In this document: in pieces, positions 37,346-48,846 of the stretch
Numbering within the stretch: the first letter of the stretch is position 1
How the letters are laid out: each line of letters begins with the position of its first letter
Source of the DNA: Lycium barbarum
Lineage: Eukaryota > Streptophyta > Magnoliopsida > Solanales > Solanaceae
DNA: 64,000 nucleotides
Reading direction: 5' to 3'
Assembly (NCBI RefSeq): GCF_019175385.1
Contig: NC_083337.1
Coordinates: 22,514,385 to 22,578,384 of the forward strand
Translations under genes and position numbers: made by a program
Notes under the pieces: model-generated
Database searches by the model: none
What the model was told of the DNA's origin: nothing
Seen by the model: the letters and a program-made list of their open reading frames with translations, nothing else

Positions 37346-38735
37346 CAAATTTTCCTGACTTAGCTAAAAAATCTAATCCTTTTACATTTAACCAGTTCCA
37401 TTCGAGATACACGATTTTGATTAATACCAAAACTCTGAACGCAATATGTTAATCCCATAATTATCATCTTAGTAGTCGCAATCCTCTATCTGAAGTCGTA
37501 ACCCATTGTCAAACTGCACCCGTAAAGTATTTCAATCTCACTTATCTTCCTCTCTCACCTTCCAAAGCCATTTCTAGTCCCCGGATCCCGTAGAAAATCA
37601 CGTAGTCACATACCTCGAGTCCAAGTCATGACTCTATCTTATCAGAAACCCATTTGTGCTTGTACTGAGCCAACTGTAAGAATCTCTGTCAAGAACTCAT
37701 CTTACACAAAGCCAATTGCGCAATTCTCAATTCCTATAGTCTCGTACCGACGAGCTGACATCACTAAGTCAGCACTCACCATACAAATCATCTTAATCCT
37801 TCAAGTATCATAATATGCGCACTACCCCATTGTTTATCTAGCTGTACATATTCTGTAAAATCAACTGATCATTCCAAAGTAAGGCATATGGTCCCAACTT
37901 CACCCTTCATAACCGCAAATCTCTGAGTACTGCGTACATTGGGTTTTCTCGAAATTATGACTCCAATTACCAACTGTAAAAATTCCTTCTTATCAGTTAA
38001 TTCTTGCTCGTTCATTCAAAGATGCCATGAAATCACCTATCTTGGTACTGCGCCAATTGCCTTCTCATCAACCCTCATTCACAAAGTTCCTCTGGCATTT
38101 GCCACATACTAAAAGTCAAATCATCCATAAAATTTCTAATTCAACCTGTCACTTTAAACTTTTTTCTAAAAGATCTAATATAAGGACACCACATCTCGAT
38201 CATGATTCAAGTTGTCACGCTACTTCAATTTCATGTCTTATGAATCTTGGTCCTCCAAAGCAGATAATAAGAGTCCTTTTTCTTAACTCCTTTGTTTCCA
38301 TATTCCATTAAGATCACTTGTGTCAATAACAACCAAGAATCACCCAAACCCACTCGTGGGGTAGATCAAAATATTATAACCCTTTCAAAATAGCTAAGCC
38401 AATCATGGATGTCGTAGAAAACCACAACTTAAGCGTCTGAGAGTTTTACTTGCCTCACTCGAACCTTAAAATGGAAAGCCCCTCTAATTCTAACGCAACA
38501 CATATATCATTCCTCAAGAAGCCTTTTAACAAGAACTCGCTGTTTGTTCAGTCTAATTCTAACACCACTACCCTTTGTTCAGACTGATTTCACTGATCCT
38601 CATATAACTAGCTGAAATATACCCCGTGACTTGAATTAGTTAACATCCATACTGAAATATACCCCGCTGAGATCTACCCCAAGACTAAAAGCCCGCCATA
38701 TGCACCCCAAAACAAAGTCCTTATCACGGTGACAC
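37346..38735. other. Unassigned 1.4 kb inside C
   Basis: Between the integrase remnant and the gag start, where RNase H, RT, PR and most of gag should be, no conserved block could be read on either strand. It is AT-rich with short open frames only (for example 37628-37813 and 38027-38311), which match nothing I recognise. It may be pol eroded beyond recognition or a foreign insert without visible ends. Confidence 0.5.
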
Positions 38736-38812
38736 ACCTCATACCATACTACGTGATGTCACATTCCGCCGCCCATGCCCGAACCCGAAAACGTGTCCTC
38801 ACCAGTAGTGAG
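38736..38812 (-). pseudogene. C gag N-terminal remnant
   Basis: The minus strand reads GGTGAGGACACG, the same start as the A gag, but the start codon position shows CTG instead of ATG. After about 20 codons resembling VRTRFRVRAW the similarity ends. Confidence 0.55.
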
Positions 38813-38984
38813 AGTTTGGAACAATGAAACTTAGACCTTATCAAAATCAGATACGCACGATAAGGAATCTAGAACTGGAATTTTCCTAAATGTCCCATAG
38901 CCTGTCGAAGATAAGTATAGACTCCTCCGTACCGATCCTGAAGACTCTACTAGACATTGTTCTTCTACTTGTGAGACCGATTAG

Positions 38985-39005
38985 CCTAAAGCCCCGATAC
39001 CAATT
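38985..39005 (-). other. C primer binding site
   Basis: The minus strand reads TTGGTATCGGGGC two bases from the LTR edge, a decayed Met-tRNA primer site. Confidence 0.7.
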
Positions 39006-40558
39006 TATCACAACCCAATTTCACAAGCCGTGAAGGTACTAACTCCCACCAAATTAGTAAGCCACCCAGAACCCGCTAGAACAATTTAAATAAGGAATTA
39101 AAGTGGAAAAGAAATCATTCAAGTATTACTAATCCTTATTTTCATAAAACAGGAAAGTAGAAGTACAACCATCCCTGAATCTGGTGTCACTGGTACAAGA
39201 ACGATTAAATGAAGTAATAGTCTAGGCATACATCCTGAAAATACATAAGGTATCCGAAATAAAAGACAACAATAAAGATAACTAAATAAAATCCGATGCC
39301 ATGAATCAACTAATGGCTCACCCCGAATCGTCCAGATGACCATCACAATGGTCAACATCATCGCAAATCCACTCGTACCGGGAATAGAATATGCACACGA
39401 AAAGAGTGAAGCATGTCTAGGTGAGTACGGGGAACAACGTGTACTTAGCAGCATCGTCGACCGACCCAAATGAAAACGGTGTCGAGGGCTGGCCTACGAT
39501 TACTACTTCCACACTTAACCACCAATATTTCACAATAATAATAATATATCAAACTGTAATAATCTCAGTTTAAGCCTATTTGAAGCTCCTAATCCATAAG
39601 AACATCAGGTATATAAGCAAATAAGTCCTTGGTCTATCAAGAAATCAAATAAGCACCCATGTCCTTAATCCATCAATCAACCAAAGTCGAAAAAGGCAAT
39701 CCAAACCACAATGAAGGCTTAATAGGAAATCAACTCACTCGAATCACACTAATAACAAATGAGATAGAATGAATGATATAATATAAAGTGCAAATGCATG
39801 TAATGTCATGCAGTGCAATGCAAGGCCTTTCTAGCATCCGGTATACACACGTTTGAATATGAACAAATTGTGACCGATAGGGGACTCACGATGTCCATAT
39901 ACCACCGGTTCGACAAAATCGTCGGATCACGGACCGTTCCGGTAGTACCCTCAAATCACGATTTTCTACATATCATATCTCAGCCCCTTGGACTCGTAGA
40001 AATCATATCGATGCCCCTTAGGCTCATGTACCTATCAACTAGCGCATTGGCTTATAATCATCATCACTTTGTCTGGAATCATTTCTCTTCGGACCCTTCA
40101 TTACTGCCATCAATTCATATGAGATGCCATGATAAATATGAATATGATATGCTCAACAACAAGAAACCAATGCATACAGTACTGGACTTTACTTTTAGTG
40201 GTGATAAGTATGTAGGAGACATATAATAAGCATGGATATATCATGTATCACAATAAGAAGTCAGAATACACATAAGATTCCCTTTGTCAAGTCCTTTTAA
40301 TCACAAAGGTCCCACCTTTAGCCTCTTATGCACAATAAGGTTCTGTCTCAAGATATCATCATCACTCCGTCCGGTAACATTTTCCCCTCGGACCCACATA
40401 TGCATCCTTAAATAATATAATGTATGAGATACTAAATGAGGCATGATTATGACATGCACAATAACAAGAAGCCAGTAAATACAGTAAAATATTTCATCTT
40501 TATTGATTATAAGCTGTAAAGGCCTATCTTTAGCCGATTACGCAATGAAGTCATAATT
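39006..40558 (-). mobile_element. C 5' LTR, left part
   Basis: It starts TATCACAACCC, a mutated form of TGTCACGACCC, and runs until D begins at 40559. The host sequence just before D is TAATT (40554-40558), the candidate left target copy of D; its partner is outside the window. Confidence 0.8.
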
Positions 40559-42795
40559 TGTCACGACCCAAACAGCCGAGAATGGTACCCACACAAATCC
40601 CCAAGTGGGCGAACCATCTACTTAACCAACCATCCAAACGATTACCACATTACTTAGCCAATTTTAAACATTCAAGGATATAAAATATATAAAAATCTCC
40701 AAATGCCTAGTCAAGCCATAAATAAATAAAATTTGCGGAAGTCTAACTATTACAACCCCAAAATACGAAAGTCATCGTACAAGGACTCTAAAACATAACT
40801 GTCTAAAGAATGAATAACTGCCTAAAAATAACATAAATATCTGAAATGAAATTTCATCTAAAATAGGAAAGATCTTTAGGAGGCTTGGCATGGATAAGAG
40901 CTCACCCTCAAATCTATCGGGAACTGGCCTCACACTAATTATGAGGTCTCGTAGATGTCTCTGGATCAGAATCTGCACTAAAATAGAATGCAGCAAGGTA
41001 GTATCAATACAGTAGTATCAGTACAAACACAATTACGGTAGATATCATAGGCCGACTAAGATTAGTATCATGCATACAATCACAAAATCAATAAAAGATA
41101 GATAGGCACAACATCACATAATCTCAAGAACTATCAACTGGAATCATCCAACACCGAAATATCAGCCAACACAGGGATAAGATAAATCCACACAAGTAGA
41201 AATCAATAAGAGTAACTCAACCCATGTAATCACCAAACACAATCATAAACCACAAATTATCTCAACTCTGTCACATATCTGTATACACATACTAAATGGT
41301 AGTGTTTGACCCATTATCCCTGACCTGCAGGGTACCCATGGTGCCCATGTACCGCTCGCTCCGGAACTGACCTCGGATCACAATCCCATAACTAGGCCAC
41401 ATCCTCACCCCTATCAAATGTGCCTTTTCATATTTATAATATCTTTCTCATCATAATGTATTTCCATTCCACAAATAACAAAGAATGGGAACAATCAATA
41501 AATCAATATTAGGGAACACAAGTCACTATGCCGCAAGTCATATCAAGACTCAATAATCAATAACATGAATAAGGGAATTCTCCAAGTCAACAATAAGAGT
41601 ATTTATGAAGTCCTTCTATATCATTTCATATTCGTTCATCACCTAATTAATTAATCAATATCAAACTGTAGGAATTACCAACCACACTTTATGTCCGAAG
41701 CCCTAATCATGCTTCTCCTATCAATTTTGTAACACATACAATCAACTAATCAAAGTCTAACTCAAGTAGAACTTAACTTACCTCAAAGAAGAACTGGAAC
41801 AATGTAATCACTCCACGATAGCTTTCCCTATTCGCAAACCTTCCGAACATTCAAAGTCTAGAAATATAGAGCTACATGAGTATTCAAATCATCTACTCAA
41901 ACCATACATCACTTTGGGAAAAAGTACCCAACTACTTCTACCCTTTTCAAATTGGTGAACTATCTTAAGCCTGAATTCATCATAAAATTAACCCCAAACC
42001 ATCATACTATTCCTGTTCATGGGTTTTCTAATCAATTCGACCCTTTTACAAGAAGTTTCTATGCAAAAGTTATCATCTTTATGAAACCCTAGGTCTTATT
42101 CAACAAGTTCCACCATTAATAGACAAGTTCTCATCCTAGGAAGTGATAATCTATACTCCTAGACGATTAAACAGCAATAACATCCATAATCCATACATAA
42201 ATCAAGGGTTCCTTAACTTCTAGGGTTTTAGTCCTTTCATTCACCATTAACGGACCTTTAACTAATCATGGGATCTAACATGATGATGGAATTAACAAAG
42301 TCCAAGGTTGAGATATACCTTTCAAGAGTACATTAGTCCTAGCCTTAGAATTTCGCCATAGCGGTTCTTGGAAATTATTTTGGTGTTATGTGGGGAATGG
42401 GTTCCGAATAAAAAATATAAAATACGGATTCTGCCTCCCGTCGACTGCTACAGTGGTCAAAGCCTCGCTGCAGCGGTCTTGCTATAACGGAAAAGCTCCG
42501 GCTATGGTGGACCTCATTTAATTTCCACCACTTCATGGTGGAGACCCTCCACTCGCCACTGCGGACCAACTATAGCGGTACCTCACTCGTTGCAGCGATA
42601 CAATTTACCAGTAACTCGGGTTTTTGCACCATTTTTCACCCAAAAATCCCAACACCAATCCCATGCCCTACAGACGCAAACAAAACATGAACAGATATAT
42701 AAAAACATGCTACAGACTCACCCGCAGCCTCAGAATTCCCAACAGAGGTCTAGTTTTCTAAGTCACCCCTCATAATGACCTAGCGAGTCGTTACA
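40559..42795 (-). mobile_element. D 3' LTR
   Basis: The 2,237-bp LTR starts TGTCACGACCC and ends GAGTCGTTACA. A GC-rich stretch with GCAGCGG/CTATAGCGG short repeats lies at about 42435-42600, 195-360 bp inside the U3 end. A donor-like AAAGGTATATC reads on the minus strand near 42316. The portion 41282-41412 recurs at 62515-62644. Confidence 0.9.
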
Positions 42796-44115
42796 TCAGA
42801 TACCAATTAAACAACCGTTCGTCCCCAAATGGACAAAGAGAGGGAACAAGTGGAAGGTACCTGACTCAGTAAAGAGCTGGGGATAATTCTTTCGCATATC
42901 AGATTCTGTCTCCTAAGTTGCTTCCTCAACGGGACGGTTTTTGTGTTGAACCTTCACTGAAGCTATTCCCTTCGACCACAACTTGCGAACCTCTATCTAG
43001 AATAGCAAGAGGCTCTTCCTCATAGGACAGATTCTGATCCAACAAGACAGAATCCTAACGAATGATAAAGGAATCATCACCATGATATCACTTCAACATA
43101 GAGATACAAAATACTGGATGAACGCCCGACAAACCTGGGGGCTAAGCCAACGCATAGGCCACATCCCCTATATGATTGAAAATCTCAAACCGACCAATTA
43201 ATCTAAGACTAAGCTTACCCTACTTCTCAAATCTCATCACACCCTTCATGGGTGAGACCTTCAATAAGACCTGTTCCCCAACCATGAACTCAAGATCTCA
43301 GACCTTTCGATCCCCATACTCTTTCTGCCTAATCTGAGCTGGCAAGAACTTTTCCTGAATCATCTTGACTTTATCTATTGACTCTCTCAAAAGATATGTG
43401 CCCCATGGCATTACCTCAAAAGCATGAAACCATCCAATAGGATACATTAATGCTCGAGTGATAACTATTATTATATGCAAACTCGCCATTGGTAAGAACT
43501 GATCCCAATAGCAACCAAGGTCAATCACACAAGCTCGGAGCATATGCTCTAGGACCTAGATAGTCTGCTCAGACTGACCATCTGTCTGAGGGTGGTAAGC
43601 TGCACTAAGATCCAATCTAGTACCTAATTCCAATTGCAAATTCTTCCAAAATCGAGTTATAAATGTCATGCCTCTATCGGATGTGATGGAAATAGGAACT
43701 CCATGCAGACGAACTATCTCCCGGATATAAATCTAGGCCAGCTTCTGGGTGGTATAGGTAACCTGAACCGGTTTGAAATGGGCAAACTTGGTCAATCAAT
43801 CAACAATGACGCAAATCGAATCAAACTTGCCCAAGGTCTTCGAAAGGCAAACCATAAAGTCTATCGCTATCCTTTCCCACTTCCACTCTGGAATAGGCAT
43901 CCTCTGAAGTGTACTCCCGGGTCTCTGGTACTCGTATTTCACCTGCTGGCAGTTCAAACACTGTGCAACGAACTCAATAATATCCTGCTTCATCCTAGCC
44001 CCCAATAGTGCTGCCTCAAGTCACTATACATCTTGGTAGATGAATGGAATATCTAGAACTGTGACCCTCTGCTAAAATGGTCTTAATCAAATCATCAACA
44101 CGAGAAACACAAACA
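42796..44115 (-). pseudogene. D pol: integrase and chromodomain
   Basis: The minus strand reads an H2C2 zinc region (IFHSSTKMYSDL, then CLNCQQVKYEYQRPG), AIDFMVCLSKTLGKFDSICVIVD (first Asp), the remaining core in broken pieces to 43298, a C-terminal TFIPAQIRQKEYGDRKV-like segment, and near 42865-42990 a chromodomain with GIASVKVQHKNRPVEEAT, stop, ETESDMRKNYPQLF. The stop replaces the conserved Trp of the chromodomain. No clear PPT is seen at 42796-42830. Confidence 0.88.
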
Positions 44116-44724
44116 TGCCTCTAGAATATCAACACACCCTCATCATCATTCACGGTCTTCTTGGCCTTACCACGCAAGACTTTATCATGAATCTTACTCA
44201 AACTCGTATCCTCGAGGCTTTGATCTGCTCTAAAAATGATAATCTTGCCTCAATACAAGCTAATACTCTACCCGAGGCAGACACATCAAGCCTAATGAAT
44301 CTATTAGCCAAATCTGAACCTCCCTGGCCAACGGACGCTCTAATGCAATTAAACGAGCCAAACTTCCCATACTAACTGATTTCCTGCTCAAAACATCTAC
44401 TACCATATTTGCCTTTCCAGGATGGTACAAAATAGTAATATCATAATCTTTAAGCAGCTCCATCCACCTTCGCTGCCTAGAATTAAGATCCCTCTGAGTA
44501 AAAACATACTGAAGACTGCGATGATCAGTAAATGCCTCGCAACGGGCACCATAGAGGTAGTGCCTCCAAATCTTCAACGCAAACACCGCCGCTGCCAATT
44601 CCAAATCATGAGTACGATAGTTCTTCTTATGAATCTTCAGCTGTCTGGAAGCATACGCAATCACCTTCTTTTTCTGCATGAAAACAACACCCAAAGTAGA
44701 ATGAGAAGCGTCACAATAAACCAT
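44116..44724 (-). pseudogene. D pol: RNase H
   Basis: An open minus-strand stretch 44260-44724 holds a whole RNase [81 protein letters not shown] and [19 protein letters not shown]. All four acidic residues are present; the usual VVADALSRK reads VVDVLSRK. The linker toward the integrase is broken. This domain alone is readable without a stop. Confidence 0.93.
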
Positions 44725-45690
44725 AAATCTTGCCCATAATAGGAGTTGTAGTCAACATGGTCTTGAGCTTTTGGAAGCTCTCCTCACACTGGTTGGACCA
44801 CTGAAATGGCACCTCTTTTCGAGTAAAATGGGTCAAATGCGAAGCAATAAAGGCAATCCCCTACACGCACCGACGGTAGTAACTACCCAACCCCATAAAA
44901 CTGCGAATCTCTGTTACTGGGCGTGGCCTAATCCTCACTGTCCAATTTTCTTCGTATCCACCATAATCCCCTCATTCGAAATCACATGCCCCAAGAAGGA
45001 CACATATGCAAGCCAAAACTAACACTTCGAAAACTTGGCATACAACTCCTTATCTCACTCGTCGAATAAACCAGGATATCATCAATAAACTATCACAAAA
45101 GAGTCCAAGTATGGCTTAAAAATGCCATTCATAAAACTACAAACTCATAATGCCCATACCGGGTCCGAAAACAGTCTTAGGAATATCCTTTACCAGAATT
45201 TTTAACTGATGGTACCCCGACCTCAAGTTAATTTTCAAAAACACGGAAGCCCCCTATAATTGATCAAACAAATCATCAATACAAGGTATGGGGTATTTAT
45301 TTTGGATGGTGACTTTATTTAACTGGCGGTAATTAATGCACATTCGCATAGTCCCATCTTTGTTTTTCACAAACAGAACAGAAGCGCCCCACAGGGAGAC
45401 ACTCGGACGAATGAAACCCTTGCTAAGAAGATCCTGAAATTATTCTTTTAATTCCCTCAACTCTGCTAGTGCCATCCGATATGGCGGAATAGAAATAGAG
45501 AGGGTCCCAAGCTCTAAGTTAATGCAAAAATCAATGTCACGGTCTAGTGGCATGCCTGGAAAGTCCGCGACAAACACCTCTGCAAACTCACGTACCATAG
45601 AAACTAACTCAAGAGAAGGACCGTCAACACTGGTATCACGAATATTTTTCAAATAAGCCAAACACTCCTTGTCCACTAGCTTCTTTGCAC
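44725..45690 (-). pseudogene. D pol: reverse transcriptase remnant
   Basis: N-terminal to the RNase H, the minus strand gives VREFAEVFVADFPGMPLDRDIDF and PYRMALAELRELKE (45440-45676), then broken RT with the fingers block near 45390, a palm around 45080-45110 in which the YIDD codons survive but one missing base shifts the frame, and the connection segment before 44780. Many stops are present. Confidence 0.85.
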
Positions 45691-46098
45691 AAATAAAGGA
45701 AATTATTTTCTTTGGTCAGGGACTAAGGTTACCCTTCCATTAAAATCTAGGCACACCGGGCATAACTAAGGTGATTATCTTAGTATGAAAGTCCAGAATT
45801 GCATGATAAGGAGCTAGCCAACTCATACCCAAGATGACATCAAAATCTGCCATATCTAAGATTACTAAGTCAACCCAGGTGCCATATTCCATAAGTGTGA
45901 CTGTACAAGATCGAAAAACTCTATCTACAACCATAGAATATCTAATTGGAGTAGATAAATGTATAGGGGCATCAAGTAAATCACAGACCATATCAAGATC
46001 CAGAGAAATATATGGACACATAAGAAAATGTAGAACCCGAGTAACCCGAGTCAAACAATACAGAAGCAATCCGATGATAGACTGAGATTTTACAGACA
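45691..46098 (-). pseudogene. D pol: protease remnant, cut at the inversion point
   Basis: The minus strand contains ISVYHRIASVLFDSG (active-site Asp present), followed by a small duplication-like insertion GYSGS and then FSYVS. Further on come STPIRYSMVVDRVFRSCTVT and DFDVILGMSWLAPYHAILDF. A frame change lies just after the active site. The sequence upstream of ISVYHR ends at about 46098 and is not followed by the expected gag on this strand. Confidence 0.85.
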
Positions 46099-46159
46099 GA
46101 GGCTATGAGACACTAGAAAAATTCAATTTCTTTCTTTCTTTCTCTCGAGCTACTTGATT

Positions 46160-46440
46160 CCAATTGGTATCTGACTTTTAGTTCCATTCTCTCACAAATG
46201 GTGAGGACTCGTGCGGCAGTAGCAGCTAACAAGGTACCAGCATCAGCTACTGGCATCCCAGCTCACAGTGGAGGTCAGCTCGCTGGGGCTGCAGTTCGTG
46301 GAGGAGGCCAGGTCAGAGGTCGTGGTCGTGGTATAGGCAGGGGCACAGTAGCACTTGCTCATGGGACATAACGCGTTACTGACCTGCCGCAGGAGCCATG
46401 CCCCTAGCAAGTGCTACTGTGCCCCTGCCTCCAGTGGGAG
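46160..46440 (+). pseudogene. D gag start with primer-site-like leader, plus strand
   Basis: ATTGGTATCTGAC (46164-46176) resembles the Met-tRNA primer site. The gag start codon follows at 46198 (MVRTRAAVAANK...), with a Gly/Arg-rich segment QVRGRGRGIGRG and then a stop at about 46369. L interrupts it at 46441. The stretch 46099-46160, with a short (CTTT)n run at 46128-46145, is not assigned; LTR sequence should precede the primer site but does not. Confidence 0.75.
46335..46430. repeat. 25-bp perfect inverted repeat inside D gag
   Basis: Arms 46335-46359 and 46406-46430 are exact reverse complements, separated by a 46-base loop. The right arm ends ten bases before the L insertion. It looks like a snap-back duplication. 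Confidence 0.92.
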
Positions 46441-47923
46441 TGTTATACCCCGTATTTTTATACGTCGAATTATTCGCAAGCAAATCGACTCAAGTTGGAG
46501 GTGGAATTATTTTCGGACACGAAATACGAACCTTTAATTTTCAATTTTAATTAGAACATAAATTGTTTATAAATTTTACTTAGTATAGAAATATTATTGG
46601 AAATTAGGGATTAATTAATTGTGATTAGATTACTAAGTAAGAATTAGTGATTAATTAATTAAATTTTTAATTGTGGGCCCCACCCGTTTTAAATAATAAT
46701 AAAAAAACAAATCAGCAAAATATTTGATGAGTCATGGAGGGGGTCAGTACGTGTCATTTTGGGAAGATGCCATATATATGGAGTTGGATGAACAAGTTAG
46801 GGGTTGATCTTTCATTTTACAAGTTGAAATTTAGAAGAAAAAAAAACTTGCAACAATTTCCATGGCTGCTCGGCCAGCCAGGGATGGAGGAAAAATATTT
46901 TTGGTTATATGTTGTGATCATGTTTCAAGTGAATCACAAGTTCAAGGAGGTGATAGCAACGTTGGATATTGAATCGGGGAAGAAGAAATTGCGAAATTGA
47001 AGCAATTAAGAGTAGAAATTCCTCCGAGAAAATTAAGGTAAGATTTTCTTATTTTGTGGTGTAATTGTGTTAATAGTATTGTAATGGAATTATTAAAATT
47101 GGATTGGACGAAATTGGAAGTAAGAAAATGCATAAAATTGATGTTATAGGAAATTGTGGGTTGAAATGGATTTAGAGAAGTTGTTGGGTTGTTGGAATTG
47201 TTATGGGCTGAATTGTGAGAATTTTATATGCATATCTCTGATGTTGGTATTTCTGTGTTAACAAGAAAATAATGGGAAATTCGGGTTAGGCGAATATATA
47301 GGGGAAATGCTGCCCGATTTTCGTTAAGTCCTTAATAATGAAAAGCCCTAAACGAGAATGTATAAGTTAAAGAATAAGTTCTATAAGCGATGGGCTACGG
47401 ATTGATGAACTAGAGAGTGTAGTTACTAACGATAACTTTACTTTTATATTAAATAGGCTAAAGGGGCAACGAAACGAACGGTTTAGCGATTAGTCGTCAA
47501 CAGGTATGTAAAGTTGACCCTTCTTTCTTTTTGGCATGATCTTTATGAAACGAATAGACGATGTGTATATGGTTCCAAAGAAATTCCTATTCTTAGAGCC
47601 ACTAGGATGGCTAATGTTCTTGATTCCCAGAACTTACTTTATTATGTTTTGATACGTACATATGGTTCCAAAGTTCTATTTTGATATAATTCACAGTGAC
47701 ATTCGAAAGGTATTTGATATGAATATTGTCTCGATTTGCAAATGATGGTTCATTTTGATTATTCCATTGAGTCTCAGATATGATTTAAATTGCATATAGT
47801 TGCTCACTACTCTGCTCGTGCGTGCCTCAATTTGTCTTTCACTGAGTCCCGGGCCAGGACACGTTTTCGTGCACAGTTTCACTGCATTGTTCACCGAGTC
47901 CCTCACTAGAGGGCCGGGACACG

Positions 47924-47965
<42 letters not shown>

Positions 47966-48829
47966 ATATGATGACATGTTATGGCGGCCAGGAGGGCATA
48001 TGATGACTTTATTCACCGAGTCCCTCACTAGAGGGCAGGGTACGGTATATATATGTATATGAAGATGATATGATTAAGTCACCGAGTCCCATAATGGGCC
48101 GGGTATGATATATGTTATTGACATGCATAATTTATGTTTCAAAGGCAAGTGTTTTGGTATTCTGGACATTGTACTTGTTTTCTGTACTCTTTATTTCAGT
48201 TATGATCCTTTTTACTGTATTTCATGCTTTATATACTCAGTACATATTCCGTACTGACCCCCTTTCTTCGGGGGGCTGCATTTCATGCCCGCAGGTACAG
48301 ATAGTCGGTTTGGTGACCCTTCAGCATAGGACTTCTACTCAGCAATCTTGGAGAGCTCCGTTGTTCCGGGGTTTAGACATTTAGTACAAATTGTGTGATA
48401 TATATATATATATGTATATGTTATCCAGGGGTACGACGGGGACCTGTCCCGTCATATTTCGTTATTCGTACTCTTAGAGGTCTGTAGACATACGTGTGGG
48501 TTGTGTATAAGTTCTGTTCAGCTGCGTCTATACGATGTGCTATGATATGATGTTCGTCTGTAGTGGCAGCCTTGCCGGCTTGCATATGACATGATATTGA
48601 TGTGTAGTGGCAGCCTTATTGGCCTGCGTATCATTTTATGAATTGATCTGTTGTGACTCCTCAGGAGACAATTTATCTGAATATACATATATGATGACGC
48701 TATGAACTTTCGGAGTTCTTTTGTAAAGTTCCATATTGTTCGTAGTTTCAGTTTGACTATATCTGATAGGTATGTATACGGGTGTCCAGGTCGGGCACTA
48801 GTCATGGCCTACGGGGTTGGGTCGTGACA
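46441..48829 (+). mobile_element. L 5' LTR
   Basis: The 2,389-bp LTR runs from TGTTATACCCC to GGGTCGTGACA. It contains donor-like AAG-GTAAG (47035-47042) and CAG-GTATGTA (47511-47520), the GGGAAATGCTGCCC box (47301-47322), repeated CACCGAGTCCC...GGGCCGGGACACG units (47840-48110) around a TA tract, the CAGTAC hairpin (48238-48256) and the GC hairpin (48435-48453). An 88-codon open frame at 46734-47000 recurs in the 3' LTR and is probably incidental. Confidence 0.95.
47925..47961. repeat. (TA)n tract in L 5' LTR
   Basis: About 37 bp of TA dinucleotides sit inside the minisatellite block. The 3' LTR counterpart at 57845-57899 is 55 bp. Confidence 0.9.
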
Positions 48830-48833
48830 AAAG

Positions 48834-48846
48834 TTGTATCAGAGCA
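48834..48846 (+). other. L primer binding site
   Basis: TTGTATCAGAGCA lies a few bases after the 5' LTR and differs by one base from the plant initiator Met-tRNA complement. Confidence 0.85.

Larger units (their letters stand above)
34591..40558 (-). mobile_element. Element C: old decayed element, minus strand
   Basis: C has a 3' LTR remainder (34591-36371), an internal part (36372-39005) and a 5' LTR (39006-40558, continued beyond D). The two LTR parts share long matching stretches, for example 34592-35150 with 39626-40260. The first 620 bp of the 3' LTR are absent here because A separates them; they would lie left of the window. C is the deepest layer visible and the most eroded. Confidence 0.8.

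Noticed and set aside
46734..47000. 88-codon open frame in L LTR, repeated at 56642-56920, as a possible LTR-encoded protein
   Set aside because: The N-terminal frame differs between the two LTRs because of small indels and no domain is recognisable; the repetition is explained by LTR identity.
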